This document shows, piece after piece, positions 1 to 7,151 of a DNA stretch of 64,000 nucleotides. The notes below the pieces were generated by a model. It saw only the letters and a program-made list of their open reading frames with translations, did no database searches and was not told the DNA's origin. Position 1 is the first letter of the stretch, and every line of letters begins with the position of its first letter. The translations under genes and the position numbers were made by a program. Source of the stretch: Candidatus Anderseniibacteriota bacterium (GTDB lineage: Bacteria; Patescibacteria; Andersenbacteria; UBA10190); NCBI GenBank assembly GCA_021414205.1, contig JAIOOW010000003.1, positions 62,001-126,000 on the forward strand, written 5' to 3'.

Positions 1-89
1 GCAACGATGTACATGATGAATTGCTTGAGCGTAAATGGACCGATAATCTTGTCCTCGATGTCCGTAAATTGTGGTACTTGAAATCGCAT
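1..89 (-). CDS. PrgI-family membrane protein (N-terminal fragment)
   Basis: The first 29 residues of a gene that continues past the left window edge. It starts with MRFQVPQF, continues with an acidic D-I-E-D stretch, then G-P-F-T-L-K-Q-F and the beginning of a hydrophobic helix. This is the characteristic N-terminus of the PrgI family, small membrane proteins placed next to VirB4-type ATPases in Gram-positive conjugation systems and in CPR genomes. It starts 3 nt after the stop of the upstream gene, so it is the last visible gene of the secretion operon. Inference: a VirB4-like ATPase gene probably follows outside the window. The C-terminus cannot be checked. Confidence 0.8.
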   Translation of the reverse strand, partial: MRFQVPQFTDIEDKIIGPFTLKQFIMYIV

Positions 90-92
90 GGG

Positions 93-815
93 CTATGGTC
101 TACGTGTTGGAGGTAATGGAAACTGTGGCTTCGGCGGAATTGAAGGAGGTGTAGGCGCCACCCTCGGTAAAGCCGAGGGGCGAGATGGTGTCGTTGGTCG
201 TTGAGATAAATCCACAGTCCTATTCCCCGGCATTAGTTTTTTTTGCACTGGCCTTGCCGGCAAATCTTTTTGTTCGGGCCGTGCGTTTAATTCTTTTAAG
301 TCGAGTACATTCTTTGCTCCGCGAAGTCTGGATGGTGTAGTTGGGATGGTGTTCACATTAGGTGTTCGATTATTATTTTCAACGTTTTGATTTGGTAATG
401 AATCCAGCTTTTTCTGCGCGGGAGCAGTTGATGGTCCGGATGACTGTTGTGCCCAAAACGCATCGAGCTCCCCCTGTATCGGGGCAAATAAATCCTGATC
501 GATTTCGGAGGCAAGATTTAGTGCAATATCCATACCTACGCCGGTTTTTTGGGCAATGAGCGTACTTAAGTCGCTAATATTCTTGTTTCCGATAAATACT
601 TCAAGAATCGAAAGCGCGATTTTGGGCGCATCGTCTGGTGTTATTTTAGACCCTTTTGTTAACCCCCTGATATATGCTCCAGTATCATCAGAGAAAGCCA
701 CGTCTCTAATTTTCTCGGGTGCAGCAATGATTTTACTTAAGTACCCGGAGCGCCGATCTTCTGGCAGTAATATTACTGAGTTTGCTGGTATTGTTGAGAA
801 TAATAATGTGTCCAT
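93..815 (-). CDS. Uncharacterised proline-rich protein of the secretion locus
   Basis: A 240-residue protein I do not recognise. Residues about 1-125 look globular and mixed alpha/beta. From about 130 on the chain becomes low-complexity and rich in Pro, Thr, Ser, Arg and Gln, ending in a Pro-rich tail (P-T-P-P-S-I-P-P-K-P). No signal peptide or membrane helix is visible, so it is probably cytoplasmic, with a disordered tail that could bind a partner. It lies between the VirB6-like gene (9 nt upstream) and the PrgI gene (3 nt downstream), so it is almost certainly co-transcribed with them. Any role in the secretion apparatus is inferred from position only. Confidence 0.75.
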   Translation of the reverse strand: MDTLLFSTIPANSVILLPEDRRSGYLSKIIAAPEKIRDVAFSDDTGAYIRGLTKGSKITPDDAPKIALSILEVFIGNKNISDLSTLIAQKTGVGMDIALNLASEIDQDLFAPIQGELDAFWAQQSSGPSTAPAQKKLDSLPNQNVENNNRTPNVNTIPTTPSRLRGAKNVLDLKELNARPEQKDLPARPVQKKLMPGNRTVDLSQRPTTPSRPSALPRVAPTPPSIPPKPQFPLPPTRRP

Positions 816-824
816 AGAGAAAAG

Positions 825-2732
825 TTATTTTTTGAGATCAGCAACTGTTTTGGCGATTTTTTCCATAGTCATAGTCTTTTCTTTATCGTTTATGTCCTTA
901 GAGTCAAGTATTGCTGTTTGAAGCTTGGCCATATCTTTTGGTTTTAGACTAGCAACGTAGTCTTTATTGCCAGCAATTGCATTACGACGTGATTGGCCAC
1001 CCTTATTCATAATGAATTCAACGTTTGTATCACCAAGTGCTTTTAATACATGGCCCTTTGAAAGCTCGCTCGGGAGAAGCTCCGCCTTTGTTGTGATGTC
1101 GTCGGGCTTCGTAAGCGTGCCTAATGCCTTAATGTCAGCTACTTCCTTATTCACTTTTGTATTCAGTCCACTTGTTAAGCTATTTCCGAAGCTTGACCCT
1201 AGGGTCGACTTACCTTTTAGAAGCTTACCTTCCTTGTCACGCAGATCGTATCCTAAGCCCTCTCTAATCTTTTTAATCGCGCTATTGCCCTTGAGGTTGT
1301 CTTTAGCTGAACCAAGAAAGTCTCCAGCCTGCTGACGCGCTCCCGTATACCCCATCTGAGCTAGTCCAGCCCCACCTGCCGCTAGAACACCAGCTCCGAC
1401 TCCCCCGGTCATTACGCCAACGCCAAGCCCGATTGCCTTCTTCGGGTTCTTGCGTGCCCATGCGCCTGTTTTATTTGCGAAGCCCATCGCAACATCCGAT
1501 CCGACTCCTGCCACTCTTTTGCCCGCATAATTTGCGATGAAGAATAGCGCGATCACTACGATGAAATGCAGCATGGCATTGAATGAAGTTTGCCAAGAAG
1601 TGTCGGTAGTTACGTCGCTGGGCAATTCCGGCGAAATATTTTGCACCTGAATAATAATTAAGAGGAAAAAGAACACGATTGGGCCATATAAAACCCATTT
1701 GATAAACATTCCCCACCATGCAGACGCGTATCCAGACGTTTTCGGAAGGGCAAAGGCAAGGTATGCGAGAGGAGAAACCATGAGGAGCATAATAAGGGCG
1801 ATATATCGAACGAATAGGTTGATGGCGATGATGCCCATGCCAGCCGTTAATGCAATCGTAAAGAAACTTTGCTGAATGAGGCGCGACATAATAGCAATAA
1901 AATTACTGTTTGTGCCCGGGTCTTGTAACCCGGCCACTTTTTCGTTAACAATTTCACTTCTTTCAATTAACTTTGCCGTGAAATTTTTCGCCGTTACTTG
2001 CCCTCCACCCATCAAATTTATTTCAACGGCCATAGCTACTCGCGACATATCGATCATTAGCCCGCCGATAACTAAACTGAAATTCACGAGCAGTGCCGCG
2101 ATTAACAGTTTTGGCAACAATTTCTGTACGGAAGTGCTGACAGATTCGAGGCGTAGGGTGGTTGCGAAGGCGATGTATAGTAATGCCACGATGAATCCTA
2201 GGTTCGCAAGTCCTTGCACAAACGGCCAAGTTGCTTGTACGAGATTGCTTGAAATGTATTGGCCCTGCCCAACCATCGTGATTACGAGGTTTCCTAGAAA
2301 CTCTAGGATGAAGCTAGCGAGCCAATTAATCAAAGATAGAATGTATTGGAAAAAGCTTATTAATACTCGCGCAAAGTCCGAAAGCGAAGAGTTCAAGTAG
2401 AGCTGAATGTCACCTATAACTTCTGCCGAGCAAGAATAGTAGTTGTTTTTCGCCGTGGTTACGAGACCGCTTCCGTAAGAATATTGAATTATTAGCGGTA
2501 ATTTTAGTCGATCCGAAGGGATGCTGACCGTATTATCCTTATATGGATCGAGCGATCCTAAGTATTTACACTGCCGTACGAGACTTGCTGTTGTTCCGGG
2601 GAGAAGGTTTGCGTCTATGGAAATCGTTGATAGTTTATTGAGCGAAACGCTCACATCTGCAGCGAGTGTTATCGAAGGCAGTGCCAATCCGAGGACAGCG
2701 ATTATAAGATATGGTTTGAGGAAAAATCGCAT
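825..2732 (-). CDS. VirB6/TrbL-like polytopic membrane protein
   Basis: A 635-residue protein with an N-terminal signal peptide (about residues 1-25), a short extracytoplasmic segment, then several hydrophobic helices between about 115 and 410 (for example around 125-160, 165-195, 200-225, 290-335 and 340-405). A glycine-rich amphipathic segment follows (about 430-470), then a long soluble charged C-terminal region. This plan fits the VirB6/TrbL family, the inner-membrane channel component of type IV secretion systems, as seen in CPR PrgI-VirB6-VirB4 clusters. It starts 1 nt after the upstream gene stops, which suggests translational coupling. Family assignment is from topology and neighbours; sequence divergence is high. 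Confidence 0.75.
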   Translation of the reverse strand: MRFFLKPYLIIAVLGLALPSITLAADVSVSLNKLSTISIDANLLPGTTASLVRQCKYLGSLDPYKDNTVSIPSDRLKLPLIIQYSYGSGLVTTAKNNYYSCSAEVIGDIQLYLNSSLSDFARVLISFFQYILSLINWLASFILEFLGNLVITMVGQGQYISSNLVQATWPFVQGLANLGFIVALLYIAFATTLRLESVSTSVQKLLPKLLIAALLVNFSLVIGGLMIDMSRVAMAVEINLMGGGQVTAKNFTAKLIERSEIVNEKVAGLQDPGTNSNFIAIMSRLIQQSFFTIALTAGMGIIAINLFVRYIALIMLLMVSPLAYLAFALPKTSGYASAWWGMFIKWVLYGPIVFFFLLIIIQVQNISPELPSDVTTDTSWQTSFNAMLHFIVVIALFFIANYAGKRVAGVGSDVAMGFANKTGAWARKNPKKAIGLGVGVMTGGVGAGVLAAGGAGLAQMGYTGARQQAGDFLGSAKDNLKGNSAIKKIREGLGYDLRDKEGKLLKGKSTLGSSFGNSLTSGLNTKVNKEVADIKALGTLTKPDDITTKAELLPSELSKGHVLKALGDTNVEFIMNKGGQSRRNAIAGNKDYVASLKPKDMAKLQTAILDSKDINDKEKTMTMEKIAKTVADLKK

Positions 2733-2733
2733 A

Positions 2734-4407
2734 TTATGGTGTAGGGGTAGGACTACTTACGGGTTCTTTTCTTGCGATACAAGCTTCCGTTGTCGGGAAG
2801 AAGTAGCAGAAAAGGTCCGTATATACGCTGTTTACAACAGGACTCGCAGTTGCGCCGTTTACAATTGTGCTTATCGACGTGCAAAATCCGCAAGTAACTT
2901 CCTGAGGGTTCGGATTCGGATCTTTTATGCCAAGCGCTTCTGCGAACTGGCCGGTACCTTGTTCTTTATATGGAGCGATTAAGCCCGTGGTAACGTTATT
3001 TGGGTTTGGTTGAGGCGTATCGTAATAGGTTTGATAGAGCTGCTGTACTTGGGTTGAAATGCCTGCAACTTGGCCAGAGAGTTGATTGATTGAATTATCG
3101 CTTGGGAGTGGGCTAGTAGAGGCTCCAAGCACTTGGCCCGTTTGAGCGGTAACTGGCAGGTCGGGCTGCTGCCCCGGCGTTGTTATAGTTGACGTACCAG
3201 CAATCTTTTCGCCGATAACTTGATTAGGAAGCAGGTTCGCACCGGCAACGATTTGTGCTGCAATTGCGCTCGATGGAGTAGTAAGGGTGCCATCCACTCC
3301 TCCTGTTGCGTTTTTGGTGAGAACGTATTGCCCGAGTGATGGAGTTTGTGCCCGGTTTTGTTGGAAGGCCAAGCCCTGATTGTATCCTTGTTGAGCTATA
3401 TCCATCATGCCTGGCAATAGCGAATCTAGCCCCCTGATACTTCGAATATAGTCGTCAAAAGTCGCATCGCTTGGCAAGGACGCTTTTTTATTATTGCCTG
3501 TAAATTGAACTTTATTGAGAGCTCCTGGGTCAAGAATTTGCGCATACTGAGATGCGATGACGTTACCTGCTGTTGTGTCTACGATAGTTTTTGCGTCTTG
3601 GTTCGCACTTACGTTATCTCGGAGTTGGGCAACGGTTTGGGAATTTGGCCGAATGAAGTTTAACCCCTCGGGTACTGTAACGTTTGCTGGGTTAAGTGCG
3701 TCTGCTGGGGCATTTGCGTCTGCTGGTTTTGTGTTCGTGAGTTTGTTTTTTAGCTCCTGTTCCTCAGTGAGCGTGGTGCCACCCGTAGGGTCTGAGGACA
3801 AAAGCGAGACCGCAGACAAGTTAGGCTGTTGCATGTATTGGTCTATGTTTGCGGGAAATGCTACTGATTGTTCTTGTGCTGGTCCAGGTTGATCGCTGCA
3901 TCCTGCTCGTCCTAGGCTTGCTTCGCAGTATAGTCTCGCGAGCTCGCTAAGCTGTCTCCTGGTATCTGTTTCTCGTGCAAATTGCTGGTATAGATATGCT
4001 GTCCATAAGTCGTTACCCTCCAATGTAACGTTCCTGGTTACCACGCTCGGAAGGTTGGTGTGGGTCGATTGCTCCACTGGGTTTGGGGTTGAGTACGGGA
4101 GCGGACTTGGCGCACCATTGGCGATTGATTGAGCAGTCGCAGCATTGTTCCTATCTGTTACTAGTTGTGCCCTGCTATACGGTGATCCGGGAATTCCCGG
4201 CTCCACATAGTCTGCTTGGTTTAATGCAGCAAGGACGTTATAGAATAATTGCTCCTGAGCTCTATCGGTATAAAATACGGCATGCGGATCGGCGTGAGTG
4301 GGCGTTGCAGAAGTCGTGAAAATGACTGCGAATGCAAGGAAAGAAAGCGCAAGGACTAATTTTCGATTCCAATAAAAAAAATGCAAAGGCATACGACTTG
4401 TATGCAC
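2734..4407 (-). CDS. Large secreted or anchored protein, unknown function
   Basis: A 557-residue protein with a basic N-terminus and one hydrophobic segment at about residues 14-32, followed by an Ala-rich possible cleavage region near residue 40. The mature part is low in charge and rich in Asn, Gln, Thr, Ser, Pro and Ala. Cysteines occur in a pair near residues 180-190 and a group near the C-terminus (a C-x2-C, then two more), suggesting an exported disulfide-stabilised protein. The tail is Pro/Thr/Ser-rich. I recognise no family. It lies 1 nt upstream of the VirB6-like gene and 15 nt after the preceding gene, inside the secretion operon, so an envelope-exposed structural role is a reasonable inference. 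Confidence 0.75.
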   Translation of the reverse strand: MHTSRMPLHFFYWNRKLVLALSFLAFAVIFTTSATPTHADPHAVFYTDRAQEQLFYNVLAALNQADYVEPGIPGSPYSRAQLVTDRNNAATAQSIANGAPSPLPYSTPNPVEQSTHTNLPSVVTRNVTLEGNDLWTAYLYQQFARETDTRRQLSELARLYCEASLGRAGCSDQPGPAQEQSVAFPANIDQYMQQPNLSAVSLLSSDPTGGTTLTEEQELKNKLTNTKPADANAPADALNPANVTVPEGLNFIRPNSQTVAQLRDNVSANQDAKTIVDTTAGNVIASQYAQILDPGALNKVQFTGNNKKASLPSDATFDDYIRSIRGLDSLLPGMMDIAQQGYNQGLAFQQNRAQTPSLGQYVLTKNATGGVDGTLTTPSSAIAAQIVAGANLLPNQVIGEKIAGTSTITTPGQQPDLPVTAQTGQVLGASTSPLPSDNSINQLSGQVAGISTQVQQLYQTYYDTPQPNPNNVTTGLIAPYKEQGTGQFAEALGIKDPNPNPQEVTCGFCTSISTIVNGATASPVVNSVYTDLFCYFFPTTEACIARKEPVSSPTPTP

Positions 4408-4422
4408 GAAATTATAGCATGT

Positions 4423-5208
4423 TTACTGTAGATTGTATTTCTTTTCGAGTGCGCTTATCTGCGTTGCGATATCTGCGTATACGCCATCTAAATCAGAAAC
4501 ATTTTTTAGCCCAATTAAGCCACTGATTTGATCCGTTTTAAATGCCTGAATGAGTTTGATGTTTTGAATCAGCGAAATGGTTGCTTGGAGAAGTTTTGTT
4601 TGAAGCGGCGCTGCTTCTTGGGGCGTTGCGATCGCCTTAAATAGGTCGAAGTTTGATTGAACATTTGCGAGGATTGGAGCTAGCGCGTTTGCGTCAGTAC
4701 CCCCTTCCTGGGCTTGGAATGCATTTACGATATCAGTACCGGTAACGGACTTAATCTTAGAATTTTGTGCCTGGGAAATGGAATCCAAATACGTTTTAAT
4801 AGCTGCCTTCCCTGTTGCTGTTGATGTTTTAATGGTCCCAGGCTGCAACGCTGGCAATAGCTGACCCTGATTTGCGCTTACGTATGTCGTGAGATTTTTT
4901 TGATCTAGTACCTGTGCCTGAGTGGCATCTTTCGGGAGTGTTGCAACATATTTTTTTGTCTCCGGGCCGATATTAGAGGCTGTGCTTTGCGCATATTTTT
5001 TCATTTGATCCAGTAATTCTGGGGATAGCGATTGCAAGGGGCTTGGCGATGGACTCGGAGAAATTTCTACAATTGGACTGGGAGATGCTTGCTGTATTGC
5101 CGTATGCGAAAAACCGAGCGTCGTCAGTTTCCATACACCAAGTGCTATCACCGTGATAATCAGTACAGTGATAGTTGTCCGTATTCCTAATGCATTTACA
5201 GGTGTCAT
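4423..5208 (-). CDS. Membrane-anchored protein sharing a C-terminal domain with its upstream neighbour
   Basis: A 261-residue protein with one transmembrane helix at about residues 9-28, then a Pro/Ser linker (repeated S-P-S-P, about 42-62), then an alpha-helical exported domain. The last 60 residues (from P-Q-E-A to the end) match the last 60 of the upstream protein in spacing and key positions: a leucine pair, an I-x2-F-x2-D-Q-I core and an L/I-D-x2-Y motif. I do not recognise the domain. The start overlaps the upstream stop (ATGA), which indicates translational coupling. Probably a paralogous pair of envelope components of the secretion machine; function unknown. Confidence 0.75.
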   Translation of the reverse strand: MTPVNALGIRTTITVLIITVIALGVWKLTTLGFSHTAIQQASPSPIVEISPSPSPSPLQSLSPELLDQMKKYAQSTASNIGPETKKYVATLPKDATQAQVLDQKNLTTYVSANQGQLLPALQPGTIKTSTATGKAAIKTYLDSISQAQNSKIKSVTGTDIVNAFQAQEGGTDANALAPILANVQSNFDLFKAIATPQEAAPLQTKLLQATISLIQNIKLIQAFKTDQISGLIGLKNVSDLDGVYADIATQISALEKKYNLQ

Positions 5209-6158
5209 GGCGCTTGTGGATTTAGGAGTTGAGCTTTCATTTGCACTAGCTGCGGATAGTATTGTCTATCTATTGCATCGAGCTGGCGAATAGCTACCAT
5301 TGCCTTTATTTGGTCATTAGAAAAATCCGCAATTTGCCTAAACGTAGCGGAGAGCAGTTGAGTATATGCGAGGAGTGTCTTGTCATATTGAAGTGCCGAT
5401 TTTGGCACTGATGCTAAGCGGACTCTTGATTGAAATGCTTCTACTGCTTCCGCGAGCGTAGTGAATCCGTACGTGCTTCTGTATTGAAAAAAGTCATTGA
5501 GCGCAATGGTGAGGCGAGCTTTATCGGAAAGCGATTCAAGGTCGCCAGCCGTGGTCATGTACTGCGAAGTGTCTGCGGGGGTGTCTGGAGCAGATTTAAT
5601 GACGGCGTCGTTGACTGGTGGCAGGCCTGTTTCGAGGGGTTGGTTTGCAATAAATTGGCTAAACGTAACCGGTGATTTGTCAGAGTCTTTTACCGCCGTT
5701 GCGTATGCCTGCGTAAGATTAACATTGTCGGCAATTTTTTTGACCGGCGTTGGAAAGAACGCGTCATTGGATGCTGTTTTGCCGGATGGTGTTGGAGTAG
5801 CTCCAATCGATGATCCCACTGTGCAATTTTCCAGTTTGTCGTTCGGCGCTGGTATGAGCGGGTTGTGGCAATTAGCCACTTCTTTCCCGTCGTTGTACCC
5901 GTCCTTGTCTGTGTCTGGGTTATTAGGGTTTGTTCCCCATAGCGATTCTTGTGCATTGGTAAGACCGTCCTTATCTGGGTCGCCTAGCGGGTCCACTGAA
6001 GTGGTTCCGCCTCCTGGGAGTGCCGTCTGGGAATTGGTATCAGGCGTTTGTGATGTATCTTGTTGTTTATTTAAGCTAGAGACAAAAAAGAGTCCGATTG
6101 CAATGAGGATGCTGAGAATAATGATGATAGTGATGACGATAACGACCCTCCGTGACAT
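5205..6158 (-). CDS. Membrane-anchored protein with thrombospondin-type-3-like calcium-binding repeats
   Basis: I place the start at the ATG at 6158 (317 residues) because a TATAAT box lies 7 nt before it; a start 12 codons upstream would run back into rsmA. A transmembrane helix follows a short basic N-terminus (MSRRVV). Next come D-x-D-x-D-G-L-T and D-x-D-K-D-G-Y motifs (about residues 60-90), typical of TSP3/EF-like calcium-binding repeats, then an exported helical domain whose last 60 residues resemble those of the downstream protein. It is the first gene of the secretion-like operon running off the left edge. Calcium binding is a family-based prediction. Confidence 0.8.
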   Translation of the reverse strand: MSRRVVIVITIIIILSILIAIGLFFVSSLNKQQDTSQTPDTNSQTALPGGGTTSVDPLGDPDKDGLTNAQESLWGTNPNNPDTDKDGYNDGKEVANCHNPLIPAPNDKLENCTVGSSIGATPTPSGKTASNDAFFPTPVKKIADNVNLTQAYATAVKDSDKSPVTFSQFIANQPLETGLPPVNDAVIKSAPDTPADTSQYMTTAGDLESLSDKARLTIALNDFFQYRSTYGFTTLAEAVEAFQSRVRLASVPKSALQYDKTLLAYTQLLSATFRQIADFSNDQIKAMVAIRQLDAIDRQYYPQLVQMKAQLLNPQAP

Positions 6159-6165
6159 GTTGCGT

Positions 6166-6171
6166 ATTATA
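6166..6171 (-). promoter_or_regulatory. Extended -10 box of the secretion operon
   Basis: TGG-TATAAT on the minus strand, 7 nt before the ATG at 6158, so the transcript would be essentially leaderless. The box overlaps the TAA stop codon of rsmA. No good -35 is visible, as expected for an extended -10 promoter. Confidence 0.65.
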
Positions 6172-7027
6172 CCACGCCAGCGAGCAATACCCACTGCTCA
6201 ATTGTTAGGTTTTCAGGGCGCGTAGTAGGCAGCGCGTGTATATGATCTCCAATGGCAGCGATTTCTTGCTCTGTTTTTTGATATGCCCGCTTCAGCGTTG
6301 TTCCAATTTGTTTTCGTTTTGCTTGGAAAAATGGCTTTGCTTTTGCAATAATTTCTTCTCGTTTTTCCTCGGGTAATCGGTCCGGATTCGGCGTAAGTAA
6401 TACGAGCGATGACTGCACAGAAGGAGCCGGAATAAAACACGATGGCGGAACGCGAAGCAACAGTTGTGCGCTTCCCCATAACCCTAAAGAGAGTCCGAGT
6501 AAGCTCATGTTATTTTCTTCGGTAACAAGCCTATCGACCACCTCTTTTTGCATCAAAAATATTGCACGAGAAGGTGCTGATTGCATCTTTGTTAAGTGAC
6601 GAATAATGAGTCCAGATAAGTTGTATGGAATGTTACCGACAAGTGACCAGTACTGCCTCGTGGAAGCTTCGCCAGCTGACGAAGCGGAGGAGGGCCAACT
6701 CCATTCAATTTCCTTCAAATCGCCATGAATAAGTTCCAAATTCTGCACAAGATTTTTAGGCAGGACAGTGGGAATGATGTGAATAAAATCATCATCTTTT
6801 TCAATGCCTCGAACGTGGTATCCGGACATGATGAGTCCCTGCGTAAGCGTCCCTACTCCGGGTCCGAGCTCTGTTATTTTTTTGGGTCCACCTTCGAGCG
6901 CGATGAGGACTGATTGAATAACTTCTTCGCAAATCAAAAAGTTTTGGCCAAGCGATTTATCCGCGCGAACTTTGTGGGATCCTAATACGCTTGTTAAGAC
7001 GGACGGATCGGTGAGAGGTTTGAACAT
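6167..7027 (-). CDS. rsmA: 16S rRNA adenine dimethyltransferase RsmA (KsgA)
   Basis: Dimethylates the two adjacent adenines in the 3' hairpin loop of 16S rRNA during small-subunit maturation, using S-adenosylmethionine. The 286-residue length is typical. Visible motifs: G-Q-N-F-L near residue 27, SAM motif I E-L-G-P-G-V-G-T-L-T at about 54-63, and catalytic motif IV N-I-P-Y-N-L-S at about 134-140, followed by the C-terminal helical domain. Just before motif IV the protein carries a Ser/Ala-rich segment (S-S-A-S-S-A-G-E-A-S) encoded by a DNA palindrome at 6666-6685, which looks like an in-frame repeat insertion. No Shine-Dalgarno; a TACAAT box lies 9 nt before the ATG. Confidence 0.95.
   Translation of the reverse strand: MFKPLTDPSVLTSVLGSHKVRADKSLGQNFLICEEVIQSVLIALEGGPKKITELGPGVGTLTQGLIMSGYHVRGIEKDDDFIHIIPTVLPKNLVQNLELIHGDLKEIEWSWPSSASSAGEASTRQYWSLVGNIPYNLSGLIIRHLTKMQSAPSRAIFLMQKEVVDRLVTEENNMSLLGLSLGLWGSAQLLLRVPPSCFIPAPSVQSSLVLLTPNPDRLPEEKREEIIAKAKPFFQAKRKQIGTTLKRAYQKTEQEIAAIGDHIHALPTTRPENLTIEQWVLLAGVV
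6666..6685. repeat. Palindromic element inside rsmA
   Basis: A 20-nt near-palindrome (gcttcgccagctgacgaagc) with a 6-bp perfect outer stem, continuing into a purine-rich ggaggaggg. It encodes the low-complexity S-S-A-S-S-A-G-E-A-S insert before catalytic motif IV of RsmA. The length is a multiple of the codon frame, so the gene stays open. Confidence 0.6.
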
Positions 7028-7036
7028 GGTAAAGAT

Positions 7037-7042
7037 ATTGTA
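7037..7042 (-). promoter_or_regulatory. -10 box of rsmA
   Basis: TACAAT on the minus strand, 9 nt before the rsmA ATG; no Shine-Dalgarno is present between them. The -35 region is unclear and falls in the repeat element. Confidence 0.45.
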
Positions 7043-7051
7043 ACCTAGTTT

Positions 7052-7139
7052 GTCATTCCGAGCTTGACCTAAGAACCCACGCTTGCCCGCCGAACTGGCG
7101 AGTCGTTGTCTAGATACCGACCCGGAGGCCGGGATGACG
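7052..7139. repeat. REP-like palindromic repeat unit
   Basis: An 88-nt intergenic unit with near-perfect terminal inverted repeats (gtcattccg at one end, cgggatgac at the other, 8 of 9 matching) and two internal GC-rich hairpins (cccgccgaactggcgag and cccggaggccggg). This layout resembles dispersed intergenic palindromic repeats known from many bacteria. It fills the uvrD-rsmA gap and could also act as a transcription terminator for uvrD. I see only this copy in the window. Confidence 0.6.
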
Positions 7140-7151
7140 GTATCGTAATTT

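Noticed and set aside
1876..2400. 174-residue plus-strand frame opposite the VirB6-like gene
   Set aside because: The composition is a reverse image of the hydrophobic helices on the other strand; no start signal.
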